41,102 nt of DNA from Promethearchaeota archaeon. GTDB taxonomy: Archaea; Asgardarchaeota; Lokiarchaeia; Sigyniarchaeales; SOKP01. Below are positions 1 to 8,301 of this stretch, one piece after another. The first letter of the stretch is position 1. Each line of letters begins with the position of its first letter. The DNA lies in assembly GCA_016930515.1 (NCBI GenBank), contig JAFGGO010000021.1, forward strand, positions 1-41,102, in the 5' to 3' direction. A program made the translations under genes and the position numbers. The notes under the pieces were generated by a model. The model had not been told where the DNA came from. It was given only the letters and a program-made list of their open reading frames with translations, and made no database searches.

Positions 1-215
1 ATTTTTAAATAGTAGTTATTTCCCTCTGTCTTCATTTCAAGTACCTTACCGTCGTTTCCCTGGACATACCTCATTATATTATCGGCGGCCTCGCAAAAAT
101 CGCCAGATATTTCCAAAATGTCTCCTTTATCCATTTCTGTCATTTTCTTTTTTGTTCTTGCTACTGGTAAGGGACACACTAATCCAGAACAGTCTAATTT
201 GTGATTATTCGGCAT
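1..215 (-). CDS. TusA/SirA-like sulfur carrier protein, 3' end cut by window edge
   Basis: The frame starts with ATG at 215 and runs off the left edge after 71 residues. The N-terminus reads MPNNHKLDCSGLVCPLPVAR, which holds the family signature Cys-Pro-x-Pro (C14-P-L-P) close to the start. TusA-like proteins are about 75-80 residues, so only a few C-terminal residues should be missing. In the family the motif Cys carries a persulfide and passes sulfur to partner proteins, often of the DsrE type. The next gene upstream on the same strand is DsrE-like and ends 14 bases before this start, so the two are probably one transcription unit. The exact acceptor of the sulfur cannot be told. Confidence 0.85.
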   Translation of the reverse strand, partial: MPNNHKLDCSGLVCPLPVARTKKKMTEMDKGDILEISGDFCEAADNIMRYVQGNDGKVLEMKTEGNNYYLK

Positions 216-229
216 TTATAAACAACTCC

Positions 230-586
230 TTAATTGGATAAAACAGTATCTGCATCCACTACCATTTCTAGCAAGCCGTTCATGGTCGTTTTTTCAATAC
301 CGTCTATCAACTCTTCTTCGCTCATTCCCCTGGCTTTCATGCAAACACCGCAGGCCTTCACGTTTGCACCTTCTTCTATCACGTCTTTCATCCACTTTCC
401 GACGTTGTCGTAGGTGCTGGGATTTTGTCCTTTTTTTCCTACGAAAATTCCATCTTCTACCAAGAAAATGTGTACCTTGTGGCCTTCTAAAAGAGCAGTG
501 TAGGCGAATCTAAGCATGGTGTAGGGTCTTTCCTTGGTGTAAGCGTTGTCGCCAATAATAACTGTAAATGTTTTTTTATCTGTCAT
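230..586 (-). CDS. DsrE-family sulfur relay protein
   Basis: 118 residues from ATG at 586, the usual size for DsrE/TusD-like proteins. It opens with a beta strand (FTVIIGDNAY) and a helix containing RFAYTALLEGH, followed by the strand VHIFLVEDGI. Two cysteines (C79 and C82, in ACGVCMKARG) lie where the family has its active-site Cys. DsrE-like proteins accept or pass persulfide sulfur from TusA-like carriers. The TusA-like gene follows 14 bases downstream, which supports a sulfur-trafficking pair. A TATA-like sequence about 27-35 bases upstream of the ATG suggests a nearly leaderless mRNA. No dsrF/dsrH or reductase subunit is seen, so a full Dsr pathway is not implied. Confidence 0.82.
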   Translation of the reverse strand: MTDKKTFTVIIGDNAYTKERPYTMLRFAYTALLEGHKVHIFLVEDGIFVGKKGQNPSTYDNVGKWMKDVIEEGANVKACGVCMKARGMSEEELIDGIEKTTMNGLLEMVVDADTVLSN

Positions 587-727
587 TTTTCGTATTTTTT
601 AAAATAAATCAAGTATATATTAGATAATTAGGGAAATTCTGAATCATATTAATTTTTTTGTGTATATTTATTGATAAAATCGATATATTAATAATCGGTG
701 CAATCTAATTCTTAATTATTACTTAAA
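587..727. promoter_or_regulatory. Divergent promoter region between dsrE-like gene and lysR
   Basis: This 141-base AT-rich spacer separates two divergent starts. The run AAGTATATATTAG at about 610-622 can serve as the TATA box of the minus-strand sulfur genes, and GATATATTAATAATC at about 682-696 that of the regulator. Both sit roughly 25-45 bases from the start codons, as expected for archaeal promoters with short leaders. LysR regulators often bind such shared spacers; a clear T-N11-A palindrome was not identified by eye. Confidence 0.5.
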
Positions 728-1645
728 TTGGTGAAGAAAATTAGAACTCGTTTTATCCGAAATTTTATCAAGCTCACGCAATATAAAAGAGCTAATTTTT
801 CAAAACTAGCAAGCGACCTCTCGATTTCTCAAAGCACGCTTTCAAATCAAATTTTCCAACTTGAAAAGGAGCTTGGCGTCATGCTCATTGATAGAACCAC
901 TCGATCGTTCAATTTAACACGAGCGGGCGAGATATTCCTAAGATACGCAGAAAAAATCGTGGAAATAGAGGACGAGGCAATTAAAGAACTATCCGAGCTG
1001 AAACAAGAACATTCCGAAACGATTCTGATTTCTGCATCCACGCTTCCTGGAACTCAAATAATTCCAAAATTCCTAGCAAATTTTAAACTAAAAAATACCC
1101 TCGTGAATTTCAAGGTCGTCATTAACAACTCCCAAAGATCTATTAACCTTTTACAAAAAGACAACGTAGATTTCGCAGGTATAGGAAGTTACATGAACCA
1201 ACAAAATGAGGAATTCGATCATCTATTGCTTGGTACCGACGAGCTTGTTTTCATATGCTCCCCGCACCACGAATTAGTAAGAAACGGAGCCGATAACGTC
1301 CTTTTTTCTGAATTGGTCAAATTTCCCTATGTTAGCAGGGAAAGAGGATCTGGTACTCGAAACATTATCGAAAACCAATTTAAAGGATATACACGCCTAC
1401 AGATGGGTTTAGAAATCAACGATAACGATTCGATCGTTTCAACTGTTACTGATAGTTCTTATATCGCGATCGTGAGTAAAAAAATAGCGAAAAAGGCAGA
1501 AAAAGCGGGTTTAATTAAAATCATTACGGTCAAAGAGTACCCAACTGTCGCTCGAAGGAACATATATCTTTTAAAATTGAAAAACAAGGAATTAACGAAA
1601 ATAAAACAAGATTTTTGGGATTACATCATGTCTCAGAACGCATGA
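728..1645 (+). CDS. LysR-family transcriptional regulator
   Basis: 305 residues, a normal LysR length. The N-terminal winged helix-turn-helix covers about residues 10-75 and contains SKLASDLSISQSTLSNQIFQ followed by LEKELGVMLIDRTTR and LTRAGE, the classic LysR pattern. Residues about 95-295 form the periplasmic-binding-protein-like effector domain. The frame starts with TTG at 728 immediately followed by GTG at 731, and either may be used; no ATG is close. LysR proteins are bacterial in type and typically autoregulate and control a divergent gene, so the TusA/DsrE pair is the natural target. The effector is unknown; a sulfur-containing ligand is only a guess from context. Confidence 0.9.
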   Translation: MVKKIRTRFIRNFIKLTQYKRANFSKLASDLSISQSTLSNQIFQLEKELGVMLIDRTTRSFNLTRAGEIFLRYAEKIVEIEDEAIKELSELKQEHSETILISASTLPGTQIIPKFLANFKLKNTLVNFKVVINNSQRSINLLQKDNVDFAGIGSYMNQQNEEFDHLLLGTDELVFICSPHHELVRNGADNVLFSELVKFPYVSRERGSGTRNIIENQFKGYTRLQMGLEINDNDSIVSTVTDSSYIAIVSKKIAKKAEKAGLIKIITVKEYPTVARRNIYLLKLKNKELTKIKQDFWDYIMSQNA

Positions 1646-1688
1646 CGGTTGAAAAAAGGAAAAAAAAAAATCGAAGAAAGATAAATAT

Positions 1689-3143
1689 TTACTTCTCGAA
1701 TCCCGAACCTTTGTCAAAATTCAACAATCCGGAAAATTGCTGCTTTATTGGATAAATACCTTTTACTAAGGTATACATGTATATAACGACAAATAGTATA
1801 GATCCAATTTGGGGAACAAGACCCGTGAGGTAATCAACGCCAGTCATAGAGGTGGGATCTAGGGTAAAGATTGAATATGTCAAAAGTAATACTGACACGA
1901 CTATGGATGCAATGGAAATAACAATTGCGGTACCCTTGTTTAGGTTCACCGATAATGGCCCTAATTTTAACTTGAAATGCTTCGGTTGAACAATGATGCT
2001 CAAGATCGTGTGGGAAAGCAATTCGCCCTCGAAATGGATGTACACGTTCAAAAAACGCCGTTCGCTTTCTTTCATCTTTTTGAGTCTTTCGGATTTGGTT
2101 GGCATGACGGAAAAGATCATGACGGGGGGGTTTACGGCGTCCTTTTTTACTTCCACGCGTCCGGCAAGCGGGTGAACCTCGAAATCTTCTCCTTCGATTT
2201 TCAAGTCGAGAATGGGGGGCTCCTTTTTCTTGGTAACGATCTTTATCGTCGTGGTGTAAACCGTTTTTCCTTCTTCGTCCATTATTTTTAGCTCTTGGTG
2301 CGAGAAATACACGTAAAACAAGTAACTTCGCCTTTCCATCATTACAGAATAGTATTGCAAGCCCATGTTAATGTTGTATTCGGTTTGAGATGGAGCAGGT
2401 TGTTCTTCGAGCCTTCTCATGGTTGTTGAATCCGCAATTGTGGGACTTAGGGGTGCACCAGGTGGTCCACCAGGTGCGCTTGGTGGAGGTGGTGGTGCGG
2501 GAGAGTAGGATGCTTTAGGTGTGCCTCCACCACTAGGAGGAGGTGGTGCCTTGGGTGCTCGATCCCTTTCTATTTCGGCGCTGCTTTCTTCCAACAACTC
2601 TTCCTCCACGCTTTCTTTTGCAAAATAAGATTCGCCCTTTTTCGTGCCAGTATCTTCTTTTTTCTTCATGTCGAATAATCCATCGTCTTCCGTGTCAAAA
2701 GATCTAAAATCCTCCCTGGAACTTCTCGTGGGGCGTGGTGCGGTCATTGCTTTTTTAGCCTTTTCTTTCGCTACCTTCTTTAATTGCGGTTTCGCTTTTT
2801 TTGATTCTTCTTTTTTTTCTGCTGGAGGTCCCAAATCGCTCGTGGTAGGCATTTTGGGAGATTCAACCTTCATTTTCAACAAGGTCTTTAATTTCGTGTT
2901 TCCGTGTAATTTTTGTTGGTTCGAACCGTCGAAAAAATACACGTCCTCCCTATCGATCTTTGCGCCTTTTTCCTCCAGCACCTTGTTAATGTCGTTTAAA
3001 ACGGTGCTAATTCTCGTGGTTTTGGCATAGTTTCCGATAAAGGTAAACCCTGGCAGTTCGATGGCAAGCACTTTAGATTTTTTATTGTAAGTTATCTTGT
3101 TGATCTCAATCCTGAGCTCTGAAATTGATTGTAAAGTATCCAT
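1689..3143 (-). CDS. Membrane-anchored protein: possible ubiquitin-like N-terminus, Pro-rich linker, beta domain, two TM helices
   Basis: 484 residues from ATG at 3143 (a GTG four codons upstream is possible). I do not recognise a named family. Numbered from the GTG, residues about 13-95 look like a beta-grasp fold: two strands (RIEINKI, VLAIELPGF), a helix (STVLNDINKVLEEKG), then VYFFDGSNQQKLHGNTKL, which resembles the ubiquitin-like pattern of strand, turn, Leu and a final TL-x-x-L. A charged Lys/Glu-rich linker follows (110-200), then a Pro/Gly/Ala tract (201-240). A beta-rich domain spans about 260-395. Two membrane helices lie near 409-430 and 447-467. It is transcribed alone. The ubiquitin-like call is inference from secondary-structure pattern only. 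Confidence 0.6.
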   Translation of the reverse strand: MDTLQSISELRIEINKITYNKKSKVLAIELPGFTFIGNYAKTTRISTVLNDINKVLEEKGAKIDREDVYFFDGSNQQKLHGNTKLKTLLKMKVESPKMPTTSDLGPPAEKKEESKKAKPQLKKVAKEKAKKAMTAPRPTRSSREDFRSFDTEDDGLFDMKKKEDTGTKKGESYFAKESVEEELLEESSAEIERDRAPKAPPPPSGGGTPKASYSPAPPPPPSAPGGPPGAPLSPTIADSTTMRRLEEQPAPSQTEYNINMGLQYYSVMMERRSYLFYVYFSHQELKIMDEEGKTVYTTTIKIVTKKKEPPILDLKIEGEDFEVHPLAGRVEVKKDAVNPPVMIFSVMPTKSERLKKMKESERRFLNVYIHFEGELLSHTILSIIVQPKHFKLKLGPLSVNLNKGTAIVISIASIVVSVLLLTYSIFTLDPTSMTGVDYLTGLVPQIGSILFVVIYMYTLVKGIYPIKQQFSGLLNFDKGSGFEK

Positions 3144-3421
3144 TTTTATGTTCACTTAAATGCATGATGTTTTAAAACAAGTAAGATAAAGTACTTAAAT
3201 TTGTTTATGGTTTTTGCAAGGAAACTGGTGTTATAAATTTAATTTTTCTAAATAATATATTTTTAGTCTGGATTCATCGATTTTAAGGATCTGACGGCTT
3301 TTCCTCGATACCTAAAACAATAAAGTTTAATTATTTTCATATATTTAATTAGATTAGATCGTTTCGAATTATCAAATGATCAAGATACTTAACGGAAAAA
3401 AGAAATAGGTTGTTGTAAGAA

Positions 3422-3685
3422 ATGCCTACAGGCCAAGTAAAATGGTTTTCAAATAAGAAAGGCTTCGGGTTTATAAACTCTGAAGAGGGCGAAGACATCT
3501 TCGTTCATTTTTCTGCCATTCAGGTAGACGAAGGAGTTTTTAAAACCTTGTACCAAGACGATAAAGTTGAATTTGAGGTCGTCGAAGGAAAGGACGGCAG
3601 GCCTCAAGCGAATAACGTCGTCGTAACGGAAAAAGCTCCACGCAAGAAATTCTCGAGAAAGAAACCTCAAAAATCCGAGAATTAA
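3422..3685 (+). CDS. Cold-shock domain protein (CspA-like)
   Basis: 87 residues from ATG at 3422. The cold-shock domain covers residues 3-69, beginning [16 protein letters not shown], with the RNA-binding motifs RNP1 (KGFGFI) and RNP2 (DIFVHF) both intact. Such proteins bind single-stranded nucleic acid and act as RNA chaperones. Beyond the domain is a basic tail of about 18 residues rich in Lys, Arg and Ser, which probably adds nonspecific RNA binding. Csp genes are typical of bacteria and patchy in archaea, so an old transfer is likely. A TATA-like stretch at about 3338-3350 implies a leader of roughly 45-60 bases, long for this genome. Confidence 0.93.
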   Translation: MPTGQVKWFSNKKGFGFINSEEGEDIFVHFSAIQVDEGVFKTLYQDDKVEFEVVEGKDGRPQANNVVVTEKAPRKKFSRKKPQKSEN

Positions 3686-3911
3686 AAACATGAGCTTGGA
3701 GCGAGAAGTATCAAATAGCAAGTAAACGATATAAAATCGTATTCTTAAGTTTTTTTTCGTATATTATTTTTCTCATTCTCTTATTTATTCAATATATTTC
3801 AATTATCAACTTTATATAGGAATAAAAAAACAAATTAAATGAAATGATGAAAAGAACATGAATAAATTATCTTTAGGATTCTTTTTTTTAAAAATTATTT
3901 TACCCAAATAT

Positions 3912-4145
3912 TTATTTATTATCGTAAATCACTTCAAAAACGGAAAAAGACTTTTCTATTTCTTTCACTTCGAAAATTCTTTTAAAAGCTGTAAATTTAT
4001 CTCCTTGGCCGCCTCCAAACCTTACGATGGTTCCCTCTTGATTGACAGAAAATTTAACATGACCCGGTTCTTCAATTTCTAATATTTTAATTTCCAAATC
4101 TCCAACTTTTTGCGATTGCCCTTTTTCAATTTTTAATTCAGTCAT
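3912..4145 (-). CDS. Small conserved-looking beta-rich protein of unknown function
   Basis: 77 residues from ATG at 4145; a GTG three codons upstream (4154) is an alternative. The sequence alternates short hydrophobic strands with charged turns (KVGDLEIKILEIEEP, HVKFSVNQEGTIVRF), ending FSVFEVIYDNK. The pattern suggests a small all-beta barrel or sandwich. There are no cysteines, signal peptide or membrane segment. The opening strands bear a faint likeness to CsrA, but key CsrA residues are not evident. It stands alone between the cold-shock gene and the next unknown gene. Coding is supported by the strand pattern and codon use, not by homology I can name. Confidence 0.55.
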   Translation of the reverse strand: MTELKIEKGQSQKVGDLEIKILEIEEPGHVKFSVNQEGTIVRFGGGQGDKFTAFKRIFEVKEIEKSFSVFEVIYDNK

Positions 4146-4346
4146 TATAATCACTACTATTAAATAATTCCTTGGCGGATGTTAAAGTTTACCCTATTTT
4201 AATTCTTTTATAAAAAAACCTGAAAAATAATTTCTTAAATTTGTGATAGACTTCTTAATCTTCACATATTACCCAATCATTTCAAAGAAAACCAATTGTT
4301 GCCTCCTACCATGGCATGTTGATATTCTCAAAATAATTGTATCGGT

Positions 4347-4757
4347 TTAATAAATTGATGATTTTGTATAATTTGAAAATAATTCAAAATATTTCTTTTT
4401 TTCAAATTTAAAATCAGTTGTATGTTCATATAAGCAAAATTCTTCGGGAGTTTCCCAACCAAAAGATTTCCAGATTATCAAATTTTCTTTCTCTTCAATA
4501 TCAACTGTTATGGAACCACACCATATATCACCGCAGTAAGAACATACATACAGCCTACATCTTCCTGATTCTAATTCAGGTTTCTTCTTAAGCGTTAATT
4601 CTTTAATGGCTTCTTTCCTATCATAATAATTGCCAGAACTTAAAACACAGACCTCACCTTCAACTTTCAAAATCTCAGACAAGTTTTTCCCTGAAACAAA
4701 AAAATCAATAAATTTTTTTTTTCCTTTTTGTATATGCCCTATTTTTAATGTCTGCAT
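4347..4757 (-). CDS. Uncharacterised protein with C-x2-C / C-G motif
   Basis: 136 residues from ATG at 4757. The centre reads RLYVCSYCGDIWCGSITVDI, followed by a strand ending in IIWKSFGWE and a C-terminal FKFEKKKYFELF. This layout (CxxCGDxxCGAITV, then W-x-x-F-G/A-W/Y, then F-x-F-x-x-x-x-Y) matches, from memory, a family of uncharacterised small proteins in Gram-positive bacteria of about 140-160 residues. Function is unknown. The three clustered Cys could hold a metal with another ligand. It sits alone, with promoter-like AT-rich sequence on both sides, and may have been acquired from bacteria. Confidence 0.6.
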   Translation of the reverse strand: MQTLKIGHIQKGKKKFIDFFVSGKNLSEILKVEGEVCVLSSGNYYDRKEAIKELTLKKKPELESGRCRLYVCSYCGDIWCGSITVDIEEKENLIIWKSFGWETPEEFCLYEHTTDFKFEKKKYFELFSNYTKSSIY

Positions 4758-5116
4758 GCATTTAAGCTCTCAAATTTTTAACTAATTACCAGTAACACAA
4801 TAAATATTGGATTTCTATTATATGTTTAGAAGAATGGGTTTGCATGACATGTCTTTCTCATTCATTTTATGATAGTAATAATTCTTCACTAATTGTAATA
4901 AAATTATTATAGTAAAAAAAACAAGAGTATAAGACCTCTCATCATAATATCTAAAAGTTCTATAGTTTTCTCAAGTATTTTATCGTCATTTCATTATTCT
5001 ACGATTAAAATAATACAATATTTATTGTGTATATAAGCAACAAGAATGTCTTTATTTAAAAATTACAATATCTTATTGGGTTTCAAATTTTTAAATGGTT
5101 TCGTTCATTATAGATA
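4758..5116. other. Intergenic spacer with promoter-like TATA element
   Basis: About 360 bases without a credible coding frame, very AT-rich. A TATA-like element GTATATAAG lies at 5029-5037 and would give transcription from about 5060 toward the helicase gene. A second AT-rich element (ATTTTTAAAT, about 5085-5096) could give a leaderless transcript. No tRNA, repeat array or stable GC-rich hairpin was seen. Confidence 0.4.
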
Positions 5117-7453
5117 TTGATTACGGTGATAAAAGATTTTGAAGAGTTCATCCAATATTTACAATCAGAAGAATATTATCAAGAACAAATTTCATACGTA
5201 CAACACATCCCTGCTAGAAAAGCGATTTACGGGGAGGTTGACAAGCCTTTAAGGAAGAGATTGACCCGCTGGATGGAAGCACATGGATTGGAATTATGGA
5301 AACATCAGGCCAAAGCCATCAATTCGATAAGAAAAGGCCAAAACACGGTTATCGTTACGTCTACGGCTTCAGGAAAGTCTTTATGCTACAATTTGTCCGT
5401 TTTAGACGCGATTTTAAACGAACCAAGTACCACGGCTTTATATGTTTTTCCAACAAAGGCTCTAGCGCGAGACCAGCACGCCACGCTTCAAAAAATGATG
5501 AAGGAAACAAACATTAAAACAACGCGAGTGGGAATTTACGACGGTTCGATTGAACCCAATGAGAAACGCTTCGTTCTAGATAATGCAAATGTAATCATCA
5601 CCAATCCCTTCGGGCTCCACCTTTACTTGCCGTGGTTTAAGAAAAAATGGCGCCGAATTTGCCAAAATTTGAAGTTTATTGTTCTTGACGAGGTGCACAC
5701 TTACAAGGGGATATTTGGCTCCAATTTTGCGATGCTCATGCGGCGCTTATTGCGGATTTTATCTTATTATGGCGTGAAACCGCAATGGATCTTATCCAGC
5801 GCAACGATTAACCACCCAAAAAAGTTTGCTGAAAAGCTCGTTGGGGAAGTTTTTAGCGTGATCGATAAAGACGACTCGCCAATGGGACCCAAGAAAGTGA
5901 TTTTGTGGGATCTACCATACGACGAAATTTCCGAAAAATATCGTTCTTCGCACCAAGAAACGAAGAATTTATTCGTGAGTCACTTAAAAAAGGGAATCCA
6001 AACACTGATGTTCACTCAATCTCGTAAAATGGCGGAATTGCAAGCAATTTGGGCCAAGCAGAGCTTGCCAGAAATGGGTGAATTCGTGGCGAGTTATCGG
6101 GCGGGCATTAGCAAGAAAAAAAGGAAGGAAATCGAACATGCGCTAAAGACTAACAGGATAATGGGGGTCAGTTCTACCAACGCACTCGAATTAGGGATCG
6201 ATATAGGTTCTTTGGACGCCACGATTTGTTCTGGCTTTCCCGGAACGATTTCCAGCTTCTGGCAACAAGTTGGGAGGGCAGGTCGTGGTGAAAATTTGTC
6301 GATATCGACCTTAATACCAATGCAAGATCCGTTAGACTTGTTTTATGTGCACAATCCCGACTTGCTTTTCGGTCCCAACCAAGAAGAAGTCCTCATAACT
6401 CTAAAAAATAGATACATCATTAAAAATCACCTATGTTGCGCCGCAAAAGAGATTCCCCTGAATTCAGCCGAATATTCCGCATTGGGAATGGATTCAGAAG
6501 AAGAAATGCGTTCGTACTTGGATGAATTGGTTAAGGATTCCTTGCTCTTAACGAGGGCTGGTAAGTATTACTGGCGGGGTGATTTCTTTCCAAACGAGAG
6601 ATACACCTTGAGTAACTTATCGGACAAAAACTATAATATCTTTTTAAGAGGATTTTCTAGCGAGGAATATCTAACAACAGAAGACGAAAGTTACGTGTTT
6701 AGGGACTTACATCCCGGTGCCGTCTATCTATACGAGGCAGAGACATATGTAGTTGACGACCTGGATTTGCTCAATAGAAGGGTTTACATAAAGCGAGCAA
6801 ATGTGGATTATTACACTCAATCTCTCAAGCACACGGATATAAAACCTCTTGAACTGCTAAGAGAAAAGAACGAGGCTGGAAAGGAACCTTTAAAGGTATT
6901 CTTCGGTACCGTGAAAGTTTCTCACGAGTATCATTCTTATAAGATCGTCGACACATTGACCCAAGAAACTCGCTCCAGAATTCCTTTGAATGATATGCCT
7001 ATCGTCGAATTCGAAACACAATCGGTTTGGTTTCTCGTCCCCTTTGAGTTCCAAAAAGCCTTAGAACTTGAAGGTTACGATCTTGGAGGGACCGTTCACG
7101 CAGTTGAGCACGCGATGATCGCCATGGCTCCCGCATTGGCTCAAATATCGAGGTGGGATTTGGGAGGCGTGTCGATCGATTTCGATCCCATCAATCAACA
7201 ACCTATCATCTTTATATACGACGCTTTTCGGGGTGGTATTGGGATTTCAGAACTGTTATTCGAACACATCGTTGAATTAATGAAGTTAGCGAGAAACTTG
7301 ATCAAAACCTGCAGTTGTACGAGCTCGAATGGTTGTGCGTGCTGTGTGATGTCGCCAAAGTGCGGAAATATGAACGACCCCCTTGATAAAAAAGGTGCTC
7401 TATTCATGTTGAATCTGATACTCCGACAATCAATAAATAAAAAAAAGGATTGA
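5117..7453 (+). CDS. Hrq1/MrfA-type DEAD/DEAH-box DNA helicase with C-terminal Zn-binding (DUF1998/MZB) domain
   Basis: 778 residues, the usual length for this family. The N-terminal RecA domain has a Q-like region (WKHQAKAI, about 61-68), Walker A TSTASGKS (81-88) and Walker B DEVH (191-194). The second RecA domain carries GVSSTNALELGIDIGSLDA and QQVGRAGR. The C-terminus has the cysteine cluster of the family (C732, C734, C740, C742, C743, C749, in a CACCVMSPKCGN context followed by DPLDKKGAL). Relatives are 3'-5' DNA helicases: Hrq1 in fungi and MrfA in Bacillus, the latter tied to mitomycin damage repair. The start is TTG at 5117; no ATG is suitably placed. It is transcribed alone. Confidence 0.93.
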   Translation: MITVIKDFEEFIQYLQSEEYYQEQISYVQHIPARKAIYGEVDKPLRKRLTRWMEAHGLELWKHQAKAINSIRKGQNTVIVTSTASGKSLCYNLSVLDAILNEPSTTALYVFPTKALARDQHATLQKMMKETNIKTTRVGIYDGSIEPNEKRFVLDNANVIITNPFGLHLYLPWFKKKWRRICQNLKFIVLDEVHTYKGIFGSNFAMLMRRLLRILSYYGVKPQWILSSATINHPKKFAEKLVGEVFSVIDKDDSPMGPKKVILWDLPYDEISEKYRSSHQETKNLFVSHLKKGIQTLMFTQSRKMAELQAIWAKQSLPEMGEFVASYRAGISKKKRKEIEHALKTNRIMGVSSTNALELGIDIGSLDATICSGFPGTISSFWQQVGRAGRGENLSISTLIPMQDPLDLFYVHNPDLLFGPNQEEVLITLKNRYIIKNHLCCAAKEIPLNSAEYSALGMDSEEEMRSYLDELVKDSLLLTRAGKYYWRGDFFPNERYTLSNLSDKNYNIFLRGFSSEEYLTTEDESYVFRDLHPGAVYLYEAETYVVDDLDLLNRRVYIKRANVDYYTQSLKHTDIKPLELLREKNEAGKEPLKVFFGTVKVSHEYHSYKIVDTLTQETRSRIPLNDMPIVEFETQSVWFLVPFEFQKALELEGYDLGGTVHAVEHAMIAMAPALAQISRWDLGGVSIDFDPINQQPIIFIYDAFRGGIGISELLFEHIVELMKLARNLIKTCSCTSSNGCACCVMSPKCGNMNDPLDKKGALFMLNLILRQSINKKKD

Positions 7454-7541
7454 ATTGTTAAAATAATATCATTTTTATTATTCTAGATCGACGATCAAGT
7501 TCGTGCTTTTAATACGGGTTTTATTTTTTAAGTTTAACATT

Positions 7542-7551
7542 TTTATATATA
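7542..7551 (+). promoter_or_regulatory. TATA box of the Rab-like GTPase gene
   Basis: TTTATATATA lies 53-62 bases upstream of the ATG at 7604. Transcription would begin near 7575, downstream of the earlier in-frame TTG at 7556, so this element decides in favour of the ATG start. Confidence 0.55.
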
Positions 7552-7603
7552 GGGGTTGTATATTATCTTAAAAATAACAGGGAAGTTAATTTTATTACCT
7601 GCA

Positions 7604-8137
7604 ATGATGTACGAAAAAACGTTTAAGATTATAGTCTTTGGAGACGCGGGCACGGGTAAAACGACATTAACCCATAGGTTTTTGACGAACCTGTACATAC
7701 CGGACGCTGCTTCGACGATTGGCGTGGAGTTCCAAATTAAAGCCGTTGAGGTTGCTGATCAAAGGGTCAAGCTTCAAATTTGGGATTTTGCTGGCGAAGA
7801 ACGGTTTCGCTTTCTTTTACCATCTTATGTGAAAGGCGCTAGTGGCGGGATATTCATGTACGACATCACGAATTACGCATCGCTCGCTCATATCGACGAA
7901 TGGTTCGAGATCATTAATAAAAACAAGTCCGTGGAAAAGTTTCCCATAATTGTTGTTGGTGGCAAGTCAGACCTTACTCATTTTAAAGAGGTTTCTACCA
8001 AGAAAGCAATGAAATTAGCAAAAGAAAAGCAAGCCAACGGTTTTGTCGAATGTAGTAGCAAGACCGGTGAAAATGTGCAAAAAATCTTTAACATGCTTAA
8101 CAAGCTCATAATTGAAAACGCTCTTTGGGCCAAGTAA
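7604..8137 (+). CDS. Ras/Rab-like small GTPase
   Basis: 177 residues from ATG at 7604 (a second ATG follows directly). All G motifs are placed as in Ras-superfamily proteins: P-loop GDAGTGKT (13-20), switch I Thr in STIGVEF, G3 WDFAGEER (60-67), G4 GGKSD (119-123) and G5 CSSKTG. Two positions are unusual: Glu65 stands where Ras has the catalytic Gln61, and Gly replaces Asn in the NKxD motif. The C-terminus (NALWAK) has no prenylation Cys, so membrane attachment must be indirect or absent. Asgard archaea carry many such GTPases. The neighbouring helicase and unknown gene give no hint of an effector. Confidence 0.93.
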   Translation: MMYEKTFKIIVFGDAGTGKTTLTHRFLTNLYIPDAASTIGVEFQIKAVEVADQRVKLQIWDFAGEERFRFLLPSYVKGASGGIFMYDITNYASLAHIDEWFEIINKNKSVEKFPIIVVGGKSDLTHFKEVSTKKAMKLAKEKQANGFVECSSKTGENVQKIFNMLNKLIIENALWAK

Positions 8138-8301
8138 CCTCTTTTCTATTTTACATGCAAGTTTTAACGACTGCTATATTTATTCGCATGAATTTAAAAC
8201 CGTTAAAAATAGTTAACATGTTGTGTTATTCGTTAAAGAATAATATCGTATTAAAGATTTATTAATTAAAAATGAAAAAAACTCAGTCATTAAAGTTAAT
8301 T

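Noticed and set aside
2458..2555. GGTGGAGGTGGTGG-type runs that look like simple repeats
   Set aside because: They encode the proline/glycine linker on the minus strand and need no separate explanation.
2925..2945. GGTTCGAACC, resembling a tRNA T-arm
   Set aside because: It lies inside a coding region, and no acceptor, D-arm or anticodon stem fits around it.
2644..3030. Long plus-strand open frame of 128 codons
   Set aside because: It lies antisense inside the membrane-protein gene, is rich in Phe and Ser from complementary Lys/Glu codons, and shows no family motif.
3912..4145. Faint CsrA likeness of the small beta protein
   Set aside because: Only the general strand pattern agrees; the RNA-binding residues of CsrA were not found and the length is different.
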